This document shows, one piece after another, positions 34,815-44,376 of a DNA stretch of 64,000 nt. Location: contig NZ_CP060393.1 in assembly GCF_014274685.1 (NCBI RefSeq), positions 1,175,501 through 1,239,500 of the forward strand, read 5' to 3'. This DNA comes from Edaphobacter sp. 4G125. GTDB lineage: Bacteria > Acidobacteriota > Terriglobia > Terriglobales > Acidobacteriaceae. Under the pieces are notes generated by a model, which was not told the DNA's origin, did no database searches, and worked only from the letters and a program-made list of their open reading frames with translations. A program made the translations under genes and the position numbers. Each line of letters begins with the position of its first letter. Position 1 is the stretch's first letter.

Positions 34815-36300
34815 TCACGGCCTCGGTCGGTAATTCTCTACCATCGATTAGGGAGCGTCTCCGCACGAGATGCTCAGAGAGAGCATTAATCCATATTTCC
34901 CATGGAAAGGAATAGTTTCCATGATCGATCCGCCAACGCACCGGCTTTACCAGAATTTTTCTGAATGCTCGCTGTATCCGTGTGGCCCCGTGAGACGAGC
35001 GATCGGCGTGGCGATCGATAAGAAAGTAGTGAAGCATGCGATTGAAGCGGATCAGATTGACGTCCCGCAGCCACGGAAGCATATTGACGCCAAGAGCAAG
35101 ATCGCCCCACTCCTTCAGGCTGCGCGGCTCGCTAACGCCCATCTGGCGCAGTTGAGGCCAGATAGGAATGCCTGGATAAGGCGTAAAGATATTTGGTGAA
35201 AAGCGCGCATTGGAGAAACGTCTGCCGATGTCACTCATTGTTTTGAAAGTGATCTGCCGATCGACCTCTGTCTCTTCTGGGTAACCGAAGATGAGATTGA
35301 ACGTAACCTTGATGTTTCCGATCGCGGCGCGCCGAGCCGTCTCATACATCTCATCGATATGCTGATGCCGCTTGTTCATCAATTTCAGAACTGTCTCGGA
35401 AGCGGATTCCGTACCGAAACCCATATGCATTACCCCGCTGGCACTCAAAAGACGAATCTCATCTTCTGTCATGCGACAGATAAAGTCGGTTGAAGCCTGG
35501 AACGTCCAACGAAACTTTATGCCGGAGTCAACTATGCCCTTCGCAATCGCGATTGCACGGCGAAGATCTACAGGAAAGTTCGAATCAAGCAGAGCAATCT
35601 CTTCAATCTTGTAACGCCGTACCAGCTCCGTCATTTCGCGTACAACGCGTTCGGCGGATAATGCATTGAATCTACGTTTGTAAAAGACCGTGTCGGTGCA
35701 GTAATTACACGCGTACGGACATCCGATGCTGGTTGCGTACGCTAGTTTTCGCATGCCTTCTGCTCTTTCGTATGCGTCGTAGTCAACCAGGTCGAATGCA
35801 GGTAGCGGCAGGTCGTCGAGCGGTACAACGGGGCGATCAGGATTATGTGTTCGCATCACACCGGTCTTCCATGAGATGCCGGTAATATTCTTCAAAGAGA
35901 GGCCCCCTGCGAAAGCCTCGACGACCTTACAAAATGTGATTTCTCCCTGTCCACGGACTACAACGTCGATGTAAGGTTCTGCGAGTGTCTGATCAGGAAG
36001 CAGCGTTGGGTGCCATCCGCCGAAGACCACAGGCAAGTTCGGGTGTAAGGACTTAGCAAGTTTCGCGACTTCTATTGCGCCGCGGATCATAGGTCCGGTC
36101 AGAACTGAGATGCCCAGGCACAAAGCATCAGCAAGAGTTTCTGAAATTGCTTTCTTATACTGCGGCACGACAGCAGCATCGATGATGACCGGCTCGAAAC
36201 CGTTTTGTCGCAAGGTAGCTGCAAGTGCGAGAAGGCACAGAGGCGCTCCTAGAGGCTGACCTTCATACGGTGGATAAAAGAGGATAACCTTATGTGACAC
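34804..36300 (-). CDS. Cobalamin-binding-type radical SAM enzyme A
   Basis: 498 residues. N-terminal B12-binding-like Rossmann domain (about 1-150, with GGWHPTLLPDQTL and IDVVVRGQGE), then a radical SAM barrel with CPYACNYC (Cys194, Cys198, Cys201) and GFGTESASETVLKLM, and a C-terminal helical tail (PVRWRIDHGNYSFPWEIW). The family includes methylases and C-C bond-forming enzymes such as those of BchE or hopanoid type. It is clearly paralogous to enzyme E (44377-45903): the tail and the GPMIRxxxxxAK segment are shared. One base separates it from the fusion gene upstream. Substrate unknown. Confidence 0.88.
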   Translation of the reverse strand: MSHKVILFYPPYEGQPLGAPLCLLALAATLRQNGFEPVIIDAAVVPQYKKAISETLADALCLGISVLTGPMIRGAIEVAKLAKSLHPNLPVVFGGWHPTLLPDQTLAEPYIDVVVRGQGEITFCKVVEAFAGGLSLKNITGISWKTGVMRTHNPDRPVVPLDDLPLPAFDLVDYDAYERAEGMRKLAYATSIGCPYACNYCTDTVFYKRRFNALSAERVVREMTELVRRYKIEEIALLDSNFPVDLRRAIAIAKGIVDSGIKFRWTFQASTDFICRMTEDEIRLLSASGVMHMGFGTESASETVLKLMNKRHQHIDEMYETARRAAIGNIKVTFNLIFGYPEETEVDRQITFKTMSDIGRRFSNARFSPNIFTPYPGIPIWPQLRQMGVSEPRSLKEWGDLALGVNMLPWLRDVNLIRFNRMLHYFLIDRHADRSSHGATRIQRAFRKILVKPVRWRIDHGNYSFPWEIWINALSEHLVRRRSLIDGRELPTEAVNVC

Positions 36301-36301
36301 G

Positions 36302-38236
36302 TTACACCTCGCTCATTGAAAGGCGCCGCCCATTGAGAAATAGGTTGCTAACGCCGAGAACTTCAGCAGCTGACGTGAAGAGATCACGGAGTGGGGCATC
36401 AATCCAGCGCGACAATCCATCAATGGATATGCACGCGAGGTTCCAGCGTGATTTATAGGGCAGACGAGGCAATATCTCGGGGGATGCCAGCCGCACGACG
36501 CCTCGCACCATCACAAGTTCCACGTCGCGCCAACTGATTGAGGAAAGGAGTGTGGCTGGGTCAAGTGCTGTGGTGCGTACAGCGAATAAATCTGCGGGTG
36601 AATGCGGCCCGATTCGCCCTTGTCCGCTCTTTAGGCGGAGAATCCTTGCCGGGAGCCGCGTCACTGAGTCGTATATCGTTTGAGCAGATAGACCAATTTG
36701 TTCATGGCAGAATCCAATTTCGTCGAGGAGATCACCTGTCGCGGTAAGGGATGAATCGCTTCCAATGGCAAGCCTCTCGACGGAAAGGAGTTGTTGCAGT
36801 GAAGGAAACCGCGAAAACAAGTAATCGTTCGATGAGGGGCAGATAATCAGCGATGCACCTTGTTGATTGAGTCTCTGGGTATTAAGCGGAGTCAACGCAG
36901 TGCCATGCACTAAGACCAATCGTTCGTCGACTAGGCGAAGCGCTTCCAATTCTTCGAATTCGTTGACCGCCGCAGAGTCGATACCTTCACAAGCATGAAG
37001 TATGAAAGGTTGTGAAATGGTTGATTGTCGGTGTGCACCTTCAAGGTTCGTGGCAAAACGAAGAGAATGTTCCCACCCAAACCCTTTAACAACATTGATG
37101 GGAAATCGATGATCGTCAAAGACAGGATGGAGAGGATTGTGATGGCACACCGTTGTTACGCCGCACAAGATATTGCGGAGGCCCCCCCACCAAAGCCGTA
37201 CGTCCTTGGGAACCTGTTTATGCAGGTCGATTTCTCTGGAATAGCGGCGTTGGATTTCCAGTGCCCATTCTGTCGCGTTTTTATAAGGTGGATCACCGAG
37301 ACGTGGGAAGAGGGCAAACTCGAGATGATCGTGTGCGTTGATCAACCCTGGAAAGAGACTGTAACCAGATAGGTCGATTTCATCACAAGCTGTATCGAGC
37401 GGCTTTGCCGTATTGATCGTGATCTCGTCGCGTCGTATGGCAATATCAGCGACAACCGATTCTTGCGGGCCGAGAACGCAGCGGGCATCACTGAGAATGA
37501 GCTCGGGGGCGCCGCTCTCTACAGATTCTCGTATGAAGTGAAGGATGTAGATGGCTGGCCTTCCGGCTGCCCTCCTATACTCTGCCTCTTTGCCCTTTGA
37601 GCGAAAAATACATCGCTCGGGTTCGCCAAATGACGGCTCATAAAGAGAGGCAAGACGCAGACCGTGATCTGCCATGGCGGTGATGATGCTTGCGAGGGAG
37701 TGTGGCCGAGCGTCTAGGCGCACAGGACCTTGTGAAGAATGAAAGCCACGCTTCCAGCCAAGTTCGATGGCTGTTTCGGGATGCATATCTGTGAGGAATA
37801 GTTCTCCGCTTCTGCGTAGGGTTCTTGTCAGTTCCTGGGCAAAGAACCCTATCTCAGGTATGTAGCTGAGAACGAAGGATGCGAGTGCGAAATCTATTGA
37901 CGCAGTGTTGATAGGCAGGTGGGGCAAATTTGCCTTGAGAAGCAAAGTATTGTCCAGATGTTTCCGGCGTGCCACAGCAAGCATCTCGCTGGAATTGTCG
38001 ACACCGCAAACCGATCGCGCTGATCCAAAGCGTACCAGGCGCTCAAGCCAGCGGCCAGTACCGCAGCCGACATCCAAGATGTCTTTGCCGTCGATGTCTG
38101 GGATTACGCAAGAGAGAAATCGCTTTTCAAGCTCAATGAGTGGATTCGCTTGTTGGTCATAGACGCGAGCCCATGCATCGAATGCGTATAGGTTCGAATC
38201 AGTGAACTCCTCACGGTCTGTAGCTGTATTGCTCAA
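36302..38236 (-). CDS. Fusion of SAM methyltransferase and metal-dependent amidohydrolase
   Basis: 644 residues. The N-terminal half (about 1-215) is a class I methyltransferase with ILDVGCGTGRW (53-63), SVCGVDNSSEM and a FLTDMHPE segment. The C-terminal half (about 245-620) is an amidohydrolase of the deaminase/chlorohydrolase type. Its metal and catalytic residues are visible: LINAHDHLEF (His302, His304), ILHACEG (His414, Glu417), VLVHGTAL (His444) and IGSDSSLT (Asp494). No frameshift or stop separates the halves, so it is a real fusion. It is probably a bifunctional tailoring enzyme that methylates and then deaminates or hydrolyses one intermediate. It overlaps the upstream radical SAM gene by four bases. 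Confidence 0.85.
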   Translation of the reverse strand: MSNTATDREEFTDSNLYAFDAWARVYDQQANPLIELEKRFLSCVIPDIDGKDILDVGCGTGRWLERLVRFGSARSVCGVDNSSEMLAVARRKHLDNTLLLKANLPHLPINTASIDFALASFVLSYIPEIGFFAQELTRTLRRSGELFLTDMHPETAIELGWKRGFHSSQGPVRLDARPHSLASIITAMADHGLRLASLYEPSFGEPERCIFRSKGKEAEYRRAAGRPAIYILHFIRESVESGAPELILSDARCVLGPQESVVADIAIRRDEITINTAKPLDTACDEIDLSGYSLFPGLINAHDHLEFALFPRLGDPPYKNATEWALEIQRRYSREIDLHKQVPKDVRLWWGGLRNILCGVTTVCHHNPLHPVFDDHRFPINVVKGFGWEHSLRFATNLEGAHRQSTISQPFILHACEGIDSAAVNEFEELEALRLVDERLVLVHGTALTPLNTQRLNQQGASLIICPSSNDYLFSRFPSLQQLLSVERLAIGSDSSLTATGDLLDEIGFCHEQIGLSAQTIYDSVTRLPARILRLKSGQGRIGPHSPADLFAVRTTALDPATLLSSISWRDVELVMVRGVVRLASPEILPRLPYKSRWNLACISIDGLSRWIDAPLRDLFTSAAEVLGVSNLFLNGRRLSMSEV

Positions 38237-39696
38237 AGGCTCTCTCGTTTGGGTTTGCGCAGATTGATAAAGTTATGGGCCCACTGAAGTTCTATTGGGT
38301 AGTTATAGATTCGAAACGTATAGCGCCATGCGCTCAGCGTCTTCAGCATGAGGCGGCTCCACCTCGGCGCTCGGATGTCCTGCACGGTAGGCCAGCGTGA
38401 AGCGACGACTAGTTCGAAGTTGTCGATGAGCTCCTTGGTCGTTTTGCGCAGCCAGGGGACACTGGTATCGATGCGAAGCGTAAAGTTCATCCACTGTTTT
38501 GTTGCCCACTCTGCAGGCGTCGATGGGAATGCGATCTTGTCGTCAACGTTCCCATACATCTGCCCTGGTTGAGGGGTAGGAGTGTAGTGCTGAATGATGA
38601 TCTCGCTATCAGGATTGATACGCTTGATTCTGCGAATGAAAGCAAGTGTCTCTCGCGTATCCCTATCAGGGTCCTTGGGATTGCCGACGACAAAGGAGAA
38701 CTCGGGGATTATTCCGAAGCGACGTGTTCGTTCGGCCATGATGAGGGTCTGCTCTGTGGTGATGCCTTTCTGCATGTCCTGCAAGACCCAGTCGGCGCCT
38801 GACTCAGCTCCGAAGAAGATCATGGTACAGCCGGCGCGTGCGATTGCCGCCATAGTCTTATCGGAATAACGAGACATAATGTCGACGCGCGCTTCGCACC
38901 ACCAGCGCAGATTAAGTGGAGCTATCAGCTCGCAGAGCTTCTGCGTATGATCTTCGCGCAGAAAGAAGTTCATATCATAAAACTGAACGGAATCGGCGTC
39001 GTATCTCGCGACGAGGTGTTTAAGAATCGATACGGTACGCTCCGGTGACTCCATCTTTTCGTCTCGTCCATAGGCGGCATGGACGCCACAGAACGAACAG
39101 TTGAATGGGCAGCCAATACTGGCGTGATGAACCGCGGTTCGTTTGCCGAAGAACGACGGACGGAGATAACGTTCTACTGGAATGCGGTGGTAGGGAGACC
39201 AAGGGAAGTTGTCCGGCCCCTTCATCGGACGTTCAGCGTTATTGTGATGCAGCCCGAACTCATCCTTGTACGAAAGACCTCGGATGGAAGACAACATGCG
39301 CTGGCCTCGTATCGCCTCGATCAGCTCGATGAGCGTCTCCTCTCCCTGTCCACGGACAACGTAGTCGACGTATCGGGCGTTGAGCGCCGCTGCGGGATAA
39401 ATCGATGGGAAATAGCCGCCCCATACGATCTTCACGCCGGGACGCAGACGCCGCACTTCACGTGACAGGTCCATGCCAGCCACCATCTGTGGTCCCGGCA
39501 TCACCGAAACCCCAAGTAGGATTACATCGTTGTTGTCGATGAGCGTAATGATGGCGTCGAGTGGATCATCGTCGAGATTCCCATCAACGATCGTATATCT
39601 CTCACGCCCCTCCAGCACAGCAGCAAGCGCAAGCACCGCTAGCGGCATGCGGCAGTTGCGAGGCTTCGTGGCGCGAGGATGGAAGAGGATAATCAT
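38233..39696 (-). CDS. Cobalamin-binding-type radical SAM enzyme B
   Basis: 487 residues. The N-terminal B12-binding-like domain is about 1-130 (VWGGYFPSIYPAAAL, YVDYVVRGQGEETL). The radical SAM core has CPFNCSFC (Cys196, Cys200, Cys203), GAESGADWVLQDMQKG and FSFVVGNPKDPDRDTRET, and the C-terminal 90 residues are basic and helical. Its sequence groups apart from the A/E and C/D pairs of this operon, so it probably performs a different step. Four-base overlaps with both neighbours show strict translational coupling. Substrate unknown; a radical methylation or carbon-skeleton reaction is expected from family membership. Confidence 0.87.
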   Translation of the reverse strand: MIILFHPRATKPRNCRMPLAVLALAAVLEGRERYTIVDGNLDDDPLDAIITLIDNNDVILLGVSVMPGPQMVAGMDLSREVRRLRPGVKIVWGGYFPSIYPAAALNARYVDYVVRGQGEETLIELIEAIRGQRMLSSIRGLSYKDEFGLHHNNAERPMKGPDNFPWSPYHRIPVERYLRPSFFGKRTAVHHASIGCPFNCSFCGVHAAYGRDEKMESPERTVSILKHLVARYDADSVQFYDMNFFLREDHTQKLCELIAPLNLRWWCEARVDIMSRYSDKTMAAIARAGCTMIFFGAESGADWVLQDMQKGITTEQTLIMAERTRRFGIIPEFSFVVGNPKDPDRDTRETLAFIRRIKRINPDSEIIIQHYTPTPQPGQMYGNVDDKIAFPSTPAEWATKQWMNFTLRIDTSVPWLRKTTKELIDNFELVVASRWPTVQDIRAPRWSRLMLKTLSAWRYTFRIYNYPIELQWAHNFINLRKPKRESL

Positions 39697-40673
39697 GCAG
39701 ATTTCTTTGCGGTGTAGATGCGAAAAGTTGAAGGCTCGCGATGCTTTTTGAGTCTCGCTACCAATGGGCGCAGCGACCAGCGGAGGCCGTAGTTGGGGCT
39801 ATGCCGTTGCCAAACAAGATTGAACTGACGAGCAAGCTGTTCCAGGCGTTGATCCGTGAGAAACTCTTGACTGCGAATCGAGTTGGAGAATATGCCAAAA
39901 CGGCTGAAAAAATGAGAGTGGCGCTCGGCGAGCATTCGCTCGCCGCTCTCTTGGCGGGAATACCATGGCGAGTCTGCGATAATGAGCAGCCCCCCAATTC
40001 TCAGGCACCGCAATGCTTCCTGAAGGGTCCGTTCATAGCTCTCTGTGTAATGAAATGAGGCATTGAAGATGACTGCGGCAAATTGGGCGTCTGAAAATGG
40101 CAGGCGGTTGCACTCGGCTCTAACGCGCATGAATGGTTGAGGCAGATGTGAATCATAGTGGGCAGATGCTCCAAGCCCATCCATCTCATTGACGAGAAGA
40201 TCTACGGCGACGGGACGTAGTCCCATTTGTGCGAGTCTGTAGCTAAGCCACCCGTTACCCGCACCGATGTCTAGAACCCGGGGTGCAAGTAAATGAGAGT
40301 TAATTTGAGGCAGGATACGGTCTCTTAAAAACCCATACGTAATAGCGCGAATCTTCCATTGATCAGCGTTCACGGCGGATCGACTGACACTTGGAAGCTT
40401 CAGGTAGTAGCTGCTGTCGTGGCTTCCGCGTCCCTCCGCCGTGCGTATATATTCATAGTCCTTTATAAAACGCGCATAATATGTCATCCGCTCGACTGGC
40501 AGTGCATGCCAGATTCCCTCCTTGAACTCCATCGGGAAATGGCACTCGATGCAGGCAAAGGTTGGGACTTCTGCTTCAATCGTCTCCATTCGTGCAGTGC
40601 AACGCGGGCAGCGGATCTTGAGGCCGTCGATTACTGCCGGATGCAACAGCTTGTATGTGGATTGAGTAATCAT
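39693..40673 (-). CDS. Methyltransferase with N-terminal zinc ribbon
   Basis: 326 residues. An N-terminal CxxC...CxxC ribbon (Cys22, Cys25 in RCPRC and Cys41, Cys44 in FACIEC) sits ahead of a class I methyltransferase with VLDIGAGNGWLS (133-144) and FNASFHYTESYERTLQEALRCLRIGG. The ribbon may bind a carrier protein or peptide, as Trm112-like ribbons do, but that is inference. Four-base overlaps on both sides couple it to another methyltransferase and to radical SAM enzyme B. No C-terminal extension identifies the substrate. Confidence 0.83.
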   Translation of the reverse strand: MITQSTYKLLHPAVIDGLKIRCPRCTARMETIEAEVPTFACIECHFPMEFKEGIWHALPVERMTYYARFIKDYEYIRTAEGRGSHDSSYYLKLPSVSRSAVNADQWKIRAITYGFLRDRILPQINSHLLAPRVLDIGAGNGWLSYRLAQMGLRPVAVDLLVNEMDGLGASAHYDSHLPQPFMRVRAECNRLPFSDAQFAAVIFNASFHYTESYERTLQEALRCLRIGGLLIIADSPWYSRQESGERMLAERHSHFFSRFGIFSNSIRSQEFLTDQRLEQLARQFNLVWQRHSPNYGLRWSLRPLVARLKKHREPSTFRIYTAKKSA

Positions 40674-41485
40674 GCGGGTAGCCTCTCAAGATGCAAAAGC
40701 ATGTGATCGCCTAGTACGCGAAGCCCGGGAAACCGCCGAATAGCGGCATCAGTTATTTCAAATAAGTGCAGAAGGCGGGGACGCTGAGAGATCCAGGAGT
40801 CCGCATAAGAAGGAGGTACCGTAACACCGATGCCGGTGATCGAGATGAGGCGGAAGTGACGGGAAAAGCTCTTCCGAATCCCGCTGCACAAAGGATAGTA
40901 AATGGGTAGCGTGACGTCGCTGAGGCAGGTCTCGTGGTAACCGTTCCACCTGCGGAATGCTCGTGAGGTATCGCCACGAAGTAGATACCACACCATCTCC
41001 CACACGCAGTAGCGCGCCGAAAAGCACAGTAGTGTGGGGGAACGTGGGAGCAGGAGTGGCGCAAGAGCTTCAGCAATATCGTCCAGGTTTCTAACACAAT
41101 TGAGGCCGGAGAAATTCGAAAATACGCCACTAAAAGGCTGCTCGTGGGCAACTTCACTGATTCTCTCTGTTGCCTGCACATAGAAACGAACGCGATCAGA
41201 GACTCCTTCGAGCAACGCCTTCTTGCGAGCCTCCGCGATCATTGCTGTCGATACATCACATGCTGTGACGTGAAAGCCTTGCCGCGCGAAGTGAAGCGCA
41301 TCTTCACCCGTCCCGCAATTGAGCTCAAGCAGGCGGCTATGCGGAGTGAACACATGTTGCGCGCATTCCCATACGGCTATGCGCTGTGCGCGGCCGACAG
41401 AAGTCTCTGTAAATTTCTTGTCGTAGTCTGGCGCAAGGCGATCGAAGGCGAGGGCAGCAACCCTGTTAGGGATCGCGTGTATCAC
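40670..41485 (-). CDS. Class I SAM-dependent methyltransferase
   Basis: 271 residues. Motif I is RLLELNCGTGEDALHFA (51-67), motif II has VTACDVSTAMIAEARKKA, and NFSGLNCVRNLDDIAEALAPLL is the post-I region. The C-terminal section carries LISITGIGVTVPPSYADSWISQRPRLL, similar to methyltransferases of the UbiE-like class that precede a substrate lid. It is adjacent to a second methyltransferase and two cobalamin radical SAM enzymes, so it is probably part of the same methylation-heavy pathway. Overlaps are four bases each side. Confidence 0.85.
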   Translation of the reverse strand: MIHAIPNRVAALAFDRLAPDYDKKFTETSVGRAQRIAVWECAQHVFTPHSRLLELNCGTGEDALHFARQGFHVTACDVSTAMIAEARKKALLEGVSDRVRFYVQATERISEVAHEQPFSGVFSNFSGLNCVRNLDDIAEALAPLLLPRSPTLLCFSARYCVWEMVWYLLRGDTSRAFRRWNGYHETCLSDVTLPIYYPLCSGIRKSFSRHFRLISITGIGVTVPPSYADSWISQRPRLLHLFEITDAAIRRFPGLRVLGDHMLLHLERLPA

Positions 41486-42879
41486 TGTTCCACCTCGTTG
41501 TAAGCGGCCATCATCGCAGTGCGGATGTCGCGAATACTCTTCTGCATGAGTGTAAGATCCTGCGATGGCGAACCCGCCTCATCTTTTGCACGGGAGAGCG
41601 CGACTTCTTCGCGAAGTAACATGTCGGCGTGGGAGTAAAAGTTGCGGGAGCGCCTTCCTTTTATGCGAAGTTCGCGATCTGAGGTCTGACCCCATGGAGC
41701 AATCTGGATCAATTTATTCGATATGCGATCGTAGTAGGGGGTGCCTTTGATCGGATATGAGACAGTGGTGAAGAATATGTCCGGCTTCGAGGTAGACACG
41801 TGCCTGATGGTCGCTTCAATATCCTCAAGGTCTTCGCCCTCGTATCCCCACATCAGGAACATGCCACTCTGCACACCACGTTCTCGGCACATCTCCACTG
41901 CCCGATGCACCTGCTCGATCTTGACCCCGCGATCCATGGAATCGAGAATTCGCTGGGAACCGCTCTCAGAACCGATCCACATACGAAAACAACCTAGCTC
42001 GGTTAGTAGATCCATCATCTCCGGTGTCAAACGATCCGCCCGCGAGATGCATTCGAAAGGAATGCGAAGGCCTCTTCGTTTCATCTCGTCGTAGTAAGTA
42101 CGAATCCACTGGTGATTGATGGTGAAGACATCGTCGGAGATCCACACCATGTCTGGAGCGTAGGTTTGAAGCAGCCACTCAACCTCGTCAACGACCTTGA
42201 TCGGATCTCGACGTCGATGGCTTTGTCCATAGACTTGATGGCTACACCAGTTGCAACGAAACGGACAACCTCGAGCCGTAATAAAGTTCACTGAACCCAT
42301 CCCGTGGTGTTGGCGCCATGTCTGGACATAGCGAGGCAAGTCAATAGCATCTCGCGCTGGCCACGGCTGACGATCCAGGTCTCGCATTTGCTCGCGAGGA
42401 GCGTTCTTGTGCAAATTGCCATCATGATCCAGATAGGCCAGCCCGGAGATATCCGAGAAATCAGATTGTCCGACCCGAAGTGCATGAAGCAGCTCCTCGA
42501 GTGTGTTCTCACCCTCACCGAATACGACGAACTGCGCCCCTTCTTGCAGGTACTCCAAGGAGTACGCTCCAGGCTCAGGACCTCCTACGATCGTGGTCCA
42601 TCCTGCATTCCGTGCCGCTGCGAGAATCTCAACAATATTGCTGCGCGTCATCAGATTGGCGTAGAGGCCGAGCACTGACGGCGGTTCAGAATCGAGGAAT
42701 CGAAACAGCTCTGCCTTGTTTGAAAACGTGGTATCGAAGACGTCTACATCAAAGCCCTTCGAGCGAAGGTGCGAACAGAGATATAGAATTCCCAGGGGCG
42801 CGTAGGGCTTCATGATGACACGCTCCTTCGGGTCCTCGAGAAGAAAATAGCCGTGTGCAAGAACGAGATCGCGCATCAT
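41482..42879 (-). CDS. Cobalamin-binding-type radical SAM enzyme C
   Basis: 465 residues. A B12-binding-like N-terminus with MKPYAPLGILYLCSHLRSKGFD and TTIVGGPEPGAYSLEYL, and a radical SAM core with CPFRCNWC (Cys205, Cys209, Cys212), VWISDDVF, GSESGSQRILDSMDRG and MFLMWGYEGEDLEDI. It is paralogous to enzyme D just upstream (42876-44336): the PYxPLGxLY and CPFRCNWC regions and the SDDVF-NHxW segment match. This pair may carry out successive or alternative additions. Four-base overlaps on both sides. Confidence 0.87.
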   Translation of the reverse strand: MMRDLVLAHGYFLLEDPKERVIMKPYAPLGILYLCSHLRSKGFDVDVFDTTFSNKAELFRFLDSEPPSVLGLYANLMTRSNIVEILAAARNAGWTTIVGGPEPGAYSLEYLQEGAQFVVFGEGENTLEELLHALRVGQSDFSDISGLAYLDHDGNLHKNAPREQMRDLDRQPWPARDAIDLPRYVQTWRQHHGMGSVNFITARGCPFRCNWCSHQVYGQSHRRRDPIKVVDEVEWLLQTYAPDMVWISDDVFTINHQWIRTYYDEMKRRGLRIPFECISRADRLTPEMMDLLTELGCFRMWIGSESGSQRILDSMDRGVKIEQVHRAVEMCRERGVQSGMFLMWGYEGEDLEDIEATIRHVSTSKPDIFFTTVSYPIKGTPYYDRISNKLIQIAPWGQTSDRELRIKGRRSRNFYSHADMLLREEVALSRAKDEAGSPSQDLTLMQKSIRDIRTAMMAAYNEVEQ

Positions 42880-44336
42880 GCCCCCACCTTGATTGTCAGT
42901 CGATCGAGGCTGACGAAGCCCATGGAGCGCGAGACGGGCTCTTCTATATTGCGTGCCCGGCTTGTCGGCTCCAGTCTGTGGACCTCATCCCAGAGAAGGT
43001 CCGCATCGCGCGATGGTGTTGTCCAGTTATCGACCTCGGCGTGCAGAGCATTGCGGACAGCTCGGTAAAAGTCAGTTGTGTATTCGGCCTTAAACAGCAT
43101 GCAGAGATCGTCGCTTTCGATCCAGTTGCGTTTTGACCCCAGTTCCGCCCGGGTGCGTTCGTAAAATACCGTGCCCGGCAGAGGATATGAAAATGAGATC
43201 CCGATATCGTCTGGGCGCGTATCTCGCACAAATTTGATTGTCTGCTGAAGCTCTGGCCAGCGTTCACCTGGGTAGCCAAACTGCAGGAAGTAGCACGCGC
43301 GGATGCCGGCGTATTTCAAACGTCTTCTCGCATCTTCAATGTCAGATATCGTCAGCCCTTTGTCCATGGCGTCAAGTATCTTTTGAGATCCAGACTCGAC
43401 ACCCATCCAGACCTCCTTGCATCCTGCTTGCTTGAGAGCTTCGACAGTCTGATCTGTGATTAGATCGGCGCGGCTCTGAATCTTGAATGGAATCATGGCG
43501 TGTCGCGCAGTTACCTCTCGGGCGAAGTCCTGAACCCAATGATGATTGAGCGCAAAGACATCGTCGCTGAACCATATGTGATCCGCATGGATGGTGGATT
43601 TTAAGAGACGCATCTCCTCGGCCACATCAGCAGCAGGACGCGAATGGAATCTGTTGCCCGAGATTGGTTTTGCGCACCAGTTGCACCGGAAGGGGCACCC
43701 GCGGCTCGCGACCATATTGACTGAAAAGTACCCATGCGCCCGCGTCCATGCCTCTTGATACAGAGCAAAATCGGTAAGATCAAGTGGCGGTATGGAAAGT
43801 CGTGCCCATCCAGGATTCAGAGAAAGTGATTGTGCTGGATGGACCGTTGTCCCGGGCCCAGTTCGCAGTATAAGGCCAGGGATTTGATTCGTTGAGCTGT
43901 GATTGATGATAGCGAGGCATAGATCGGTCAGGGCTGCCTCGGCCTCGCCGCGCAAGAGGTAATCGACCCCGCGATCGAGAAATATGTCAGGATTATCGCT
44001 GGCATCGGATCCATGAATCACCACCGGTATCTTTCGATCGCGAGCCATCTGTGCAAAGGTCCATGCGACTTCGCGCATGCGGCTCAGGCACATCTTGGTA
44101 AGAAAGTTGAAGTCATCTTCGTAGATTGCGACGATCTTAGGTTTCGTCTCGTCGAGAAAAGATGAAAACTCATTCGGGTCTCGCATCATCGTATCGAAGA
44201 GCGCTACTGTGAGCCCCTTGCCTCGCAAGGCGCTGGCGGCGTAGAGCGTGCCCAGAGGCCGATAGGGTTGCATCTTCTGCTTCTGCTTCGAGTCGTACTG
44301 CAGGTGATATGTGTGTGTGAGCAAAATGTCTATCAA
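42876..44336 (-). CDS. Cobalamin-binding-type radical SAM enzyme D
   Basis: 486 residues from a TTG start at 44334-44336, preceded by a near-perfect GGAGGTGA ribosome site four bases upstream. The open frame reaches 44645, but the upstream 103 codons overlap the previous gene and do not resemble the family, so they are left out. The B12-binding-like part holds PYRPLGTLYAASALRGKGL and VDYLLRGEAE; the radical SAM core has CPFRCNWC (Cys214, Cys218, Cys221), IWFSDDVFALNHHW, GVESGSQKILDAMDKG and FLQFGYPGERWPE. Closest in-window relative is enzyme C, with which it shares a four-base overlap. Confidence 0.86.
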   Translation of the reverse strand: MIDILLTHTYHLQYDSKQKQKMQPYRPLGTLYAASALRGKGLTVALFDTMMRDPNEFSSFLDETKPKIVAIYEDDFNFLTKMCLSRMREVAWTFAQMARDRKIPVVIHGSDASDNPDIFLDRGVDYLLRGEAEAALTDLCLAIINHSSTNQIPGLILRTGPGTTVHPAQSLSLNPGWARLSIPPLDLTDFALYQEAWTRAHGYFSVNMVASRGCPFRCNWCAKPISGNRFHSRPAADVAEEMRLLKSTIHADHIWFSDDVFALNHHWVQDFAREVTARHAMIPFKIQSRADLITDQTVEALKQAGCKEVWMGVESGSQKILDAMDKGLTISDIEDARRRLKYAGIRACYFLQFGYPGERWPELQQTIKFVRDTRPDDIGISFSYPLPGTVFYERTRAELGSKRNWIESDDLCMLFKAEYTTDFYRAVRNALHAEVDNWTTPSRDADLLWDEVHRLEPTSRARNIEEPVSRSMGFVSLDRLTIKVGA

Positions 44337-44376
44337 AGCATCACCTCCATGGAGCTCGAACGAAATAGAGACGACA

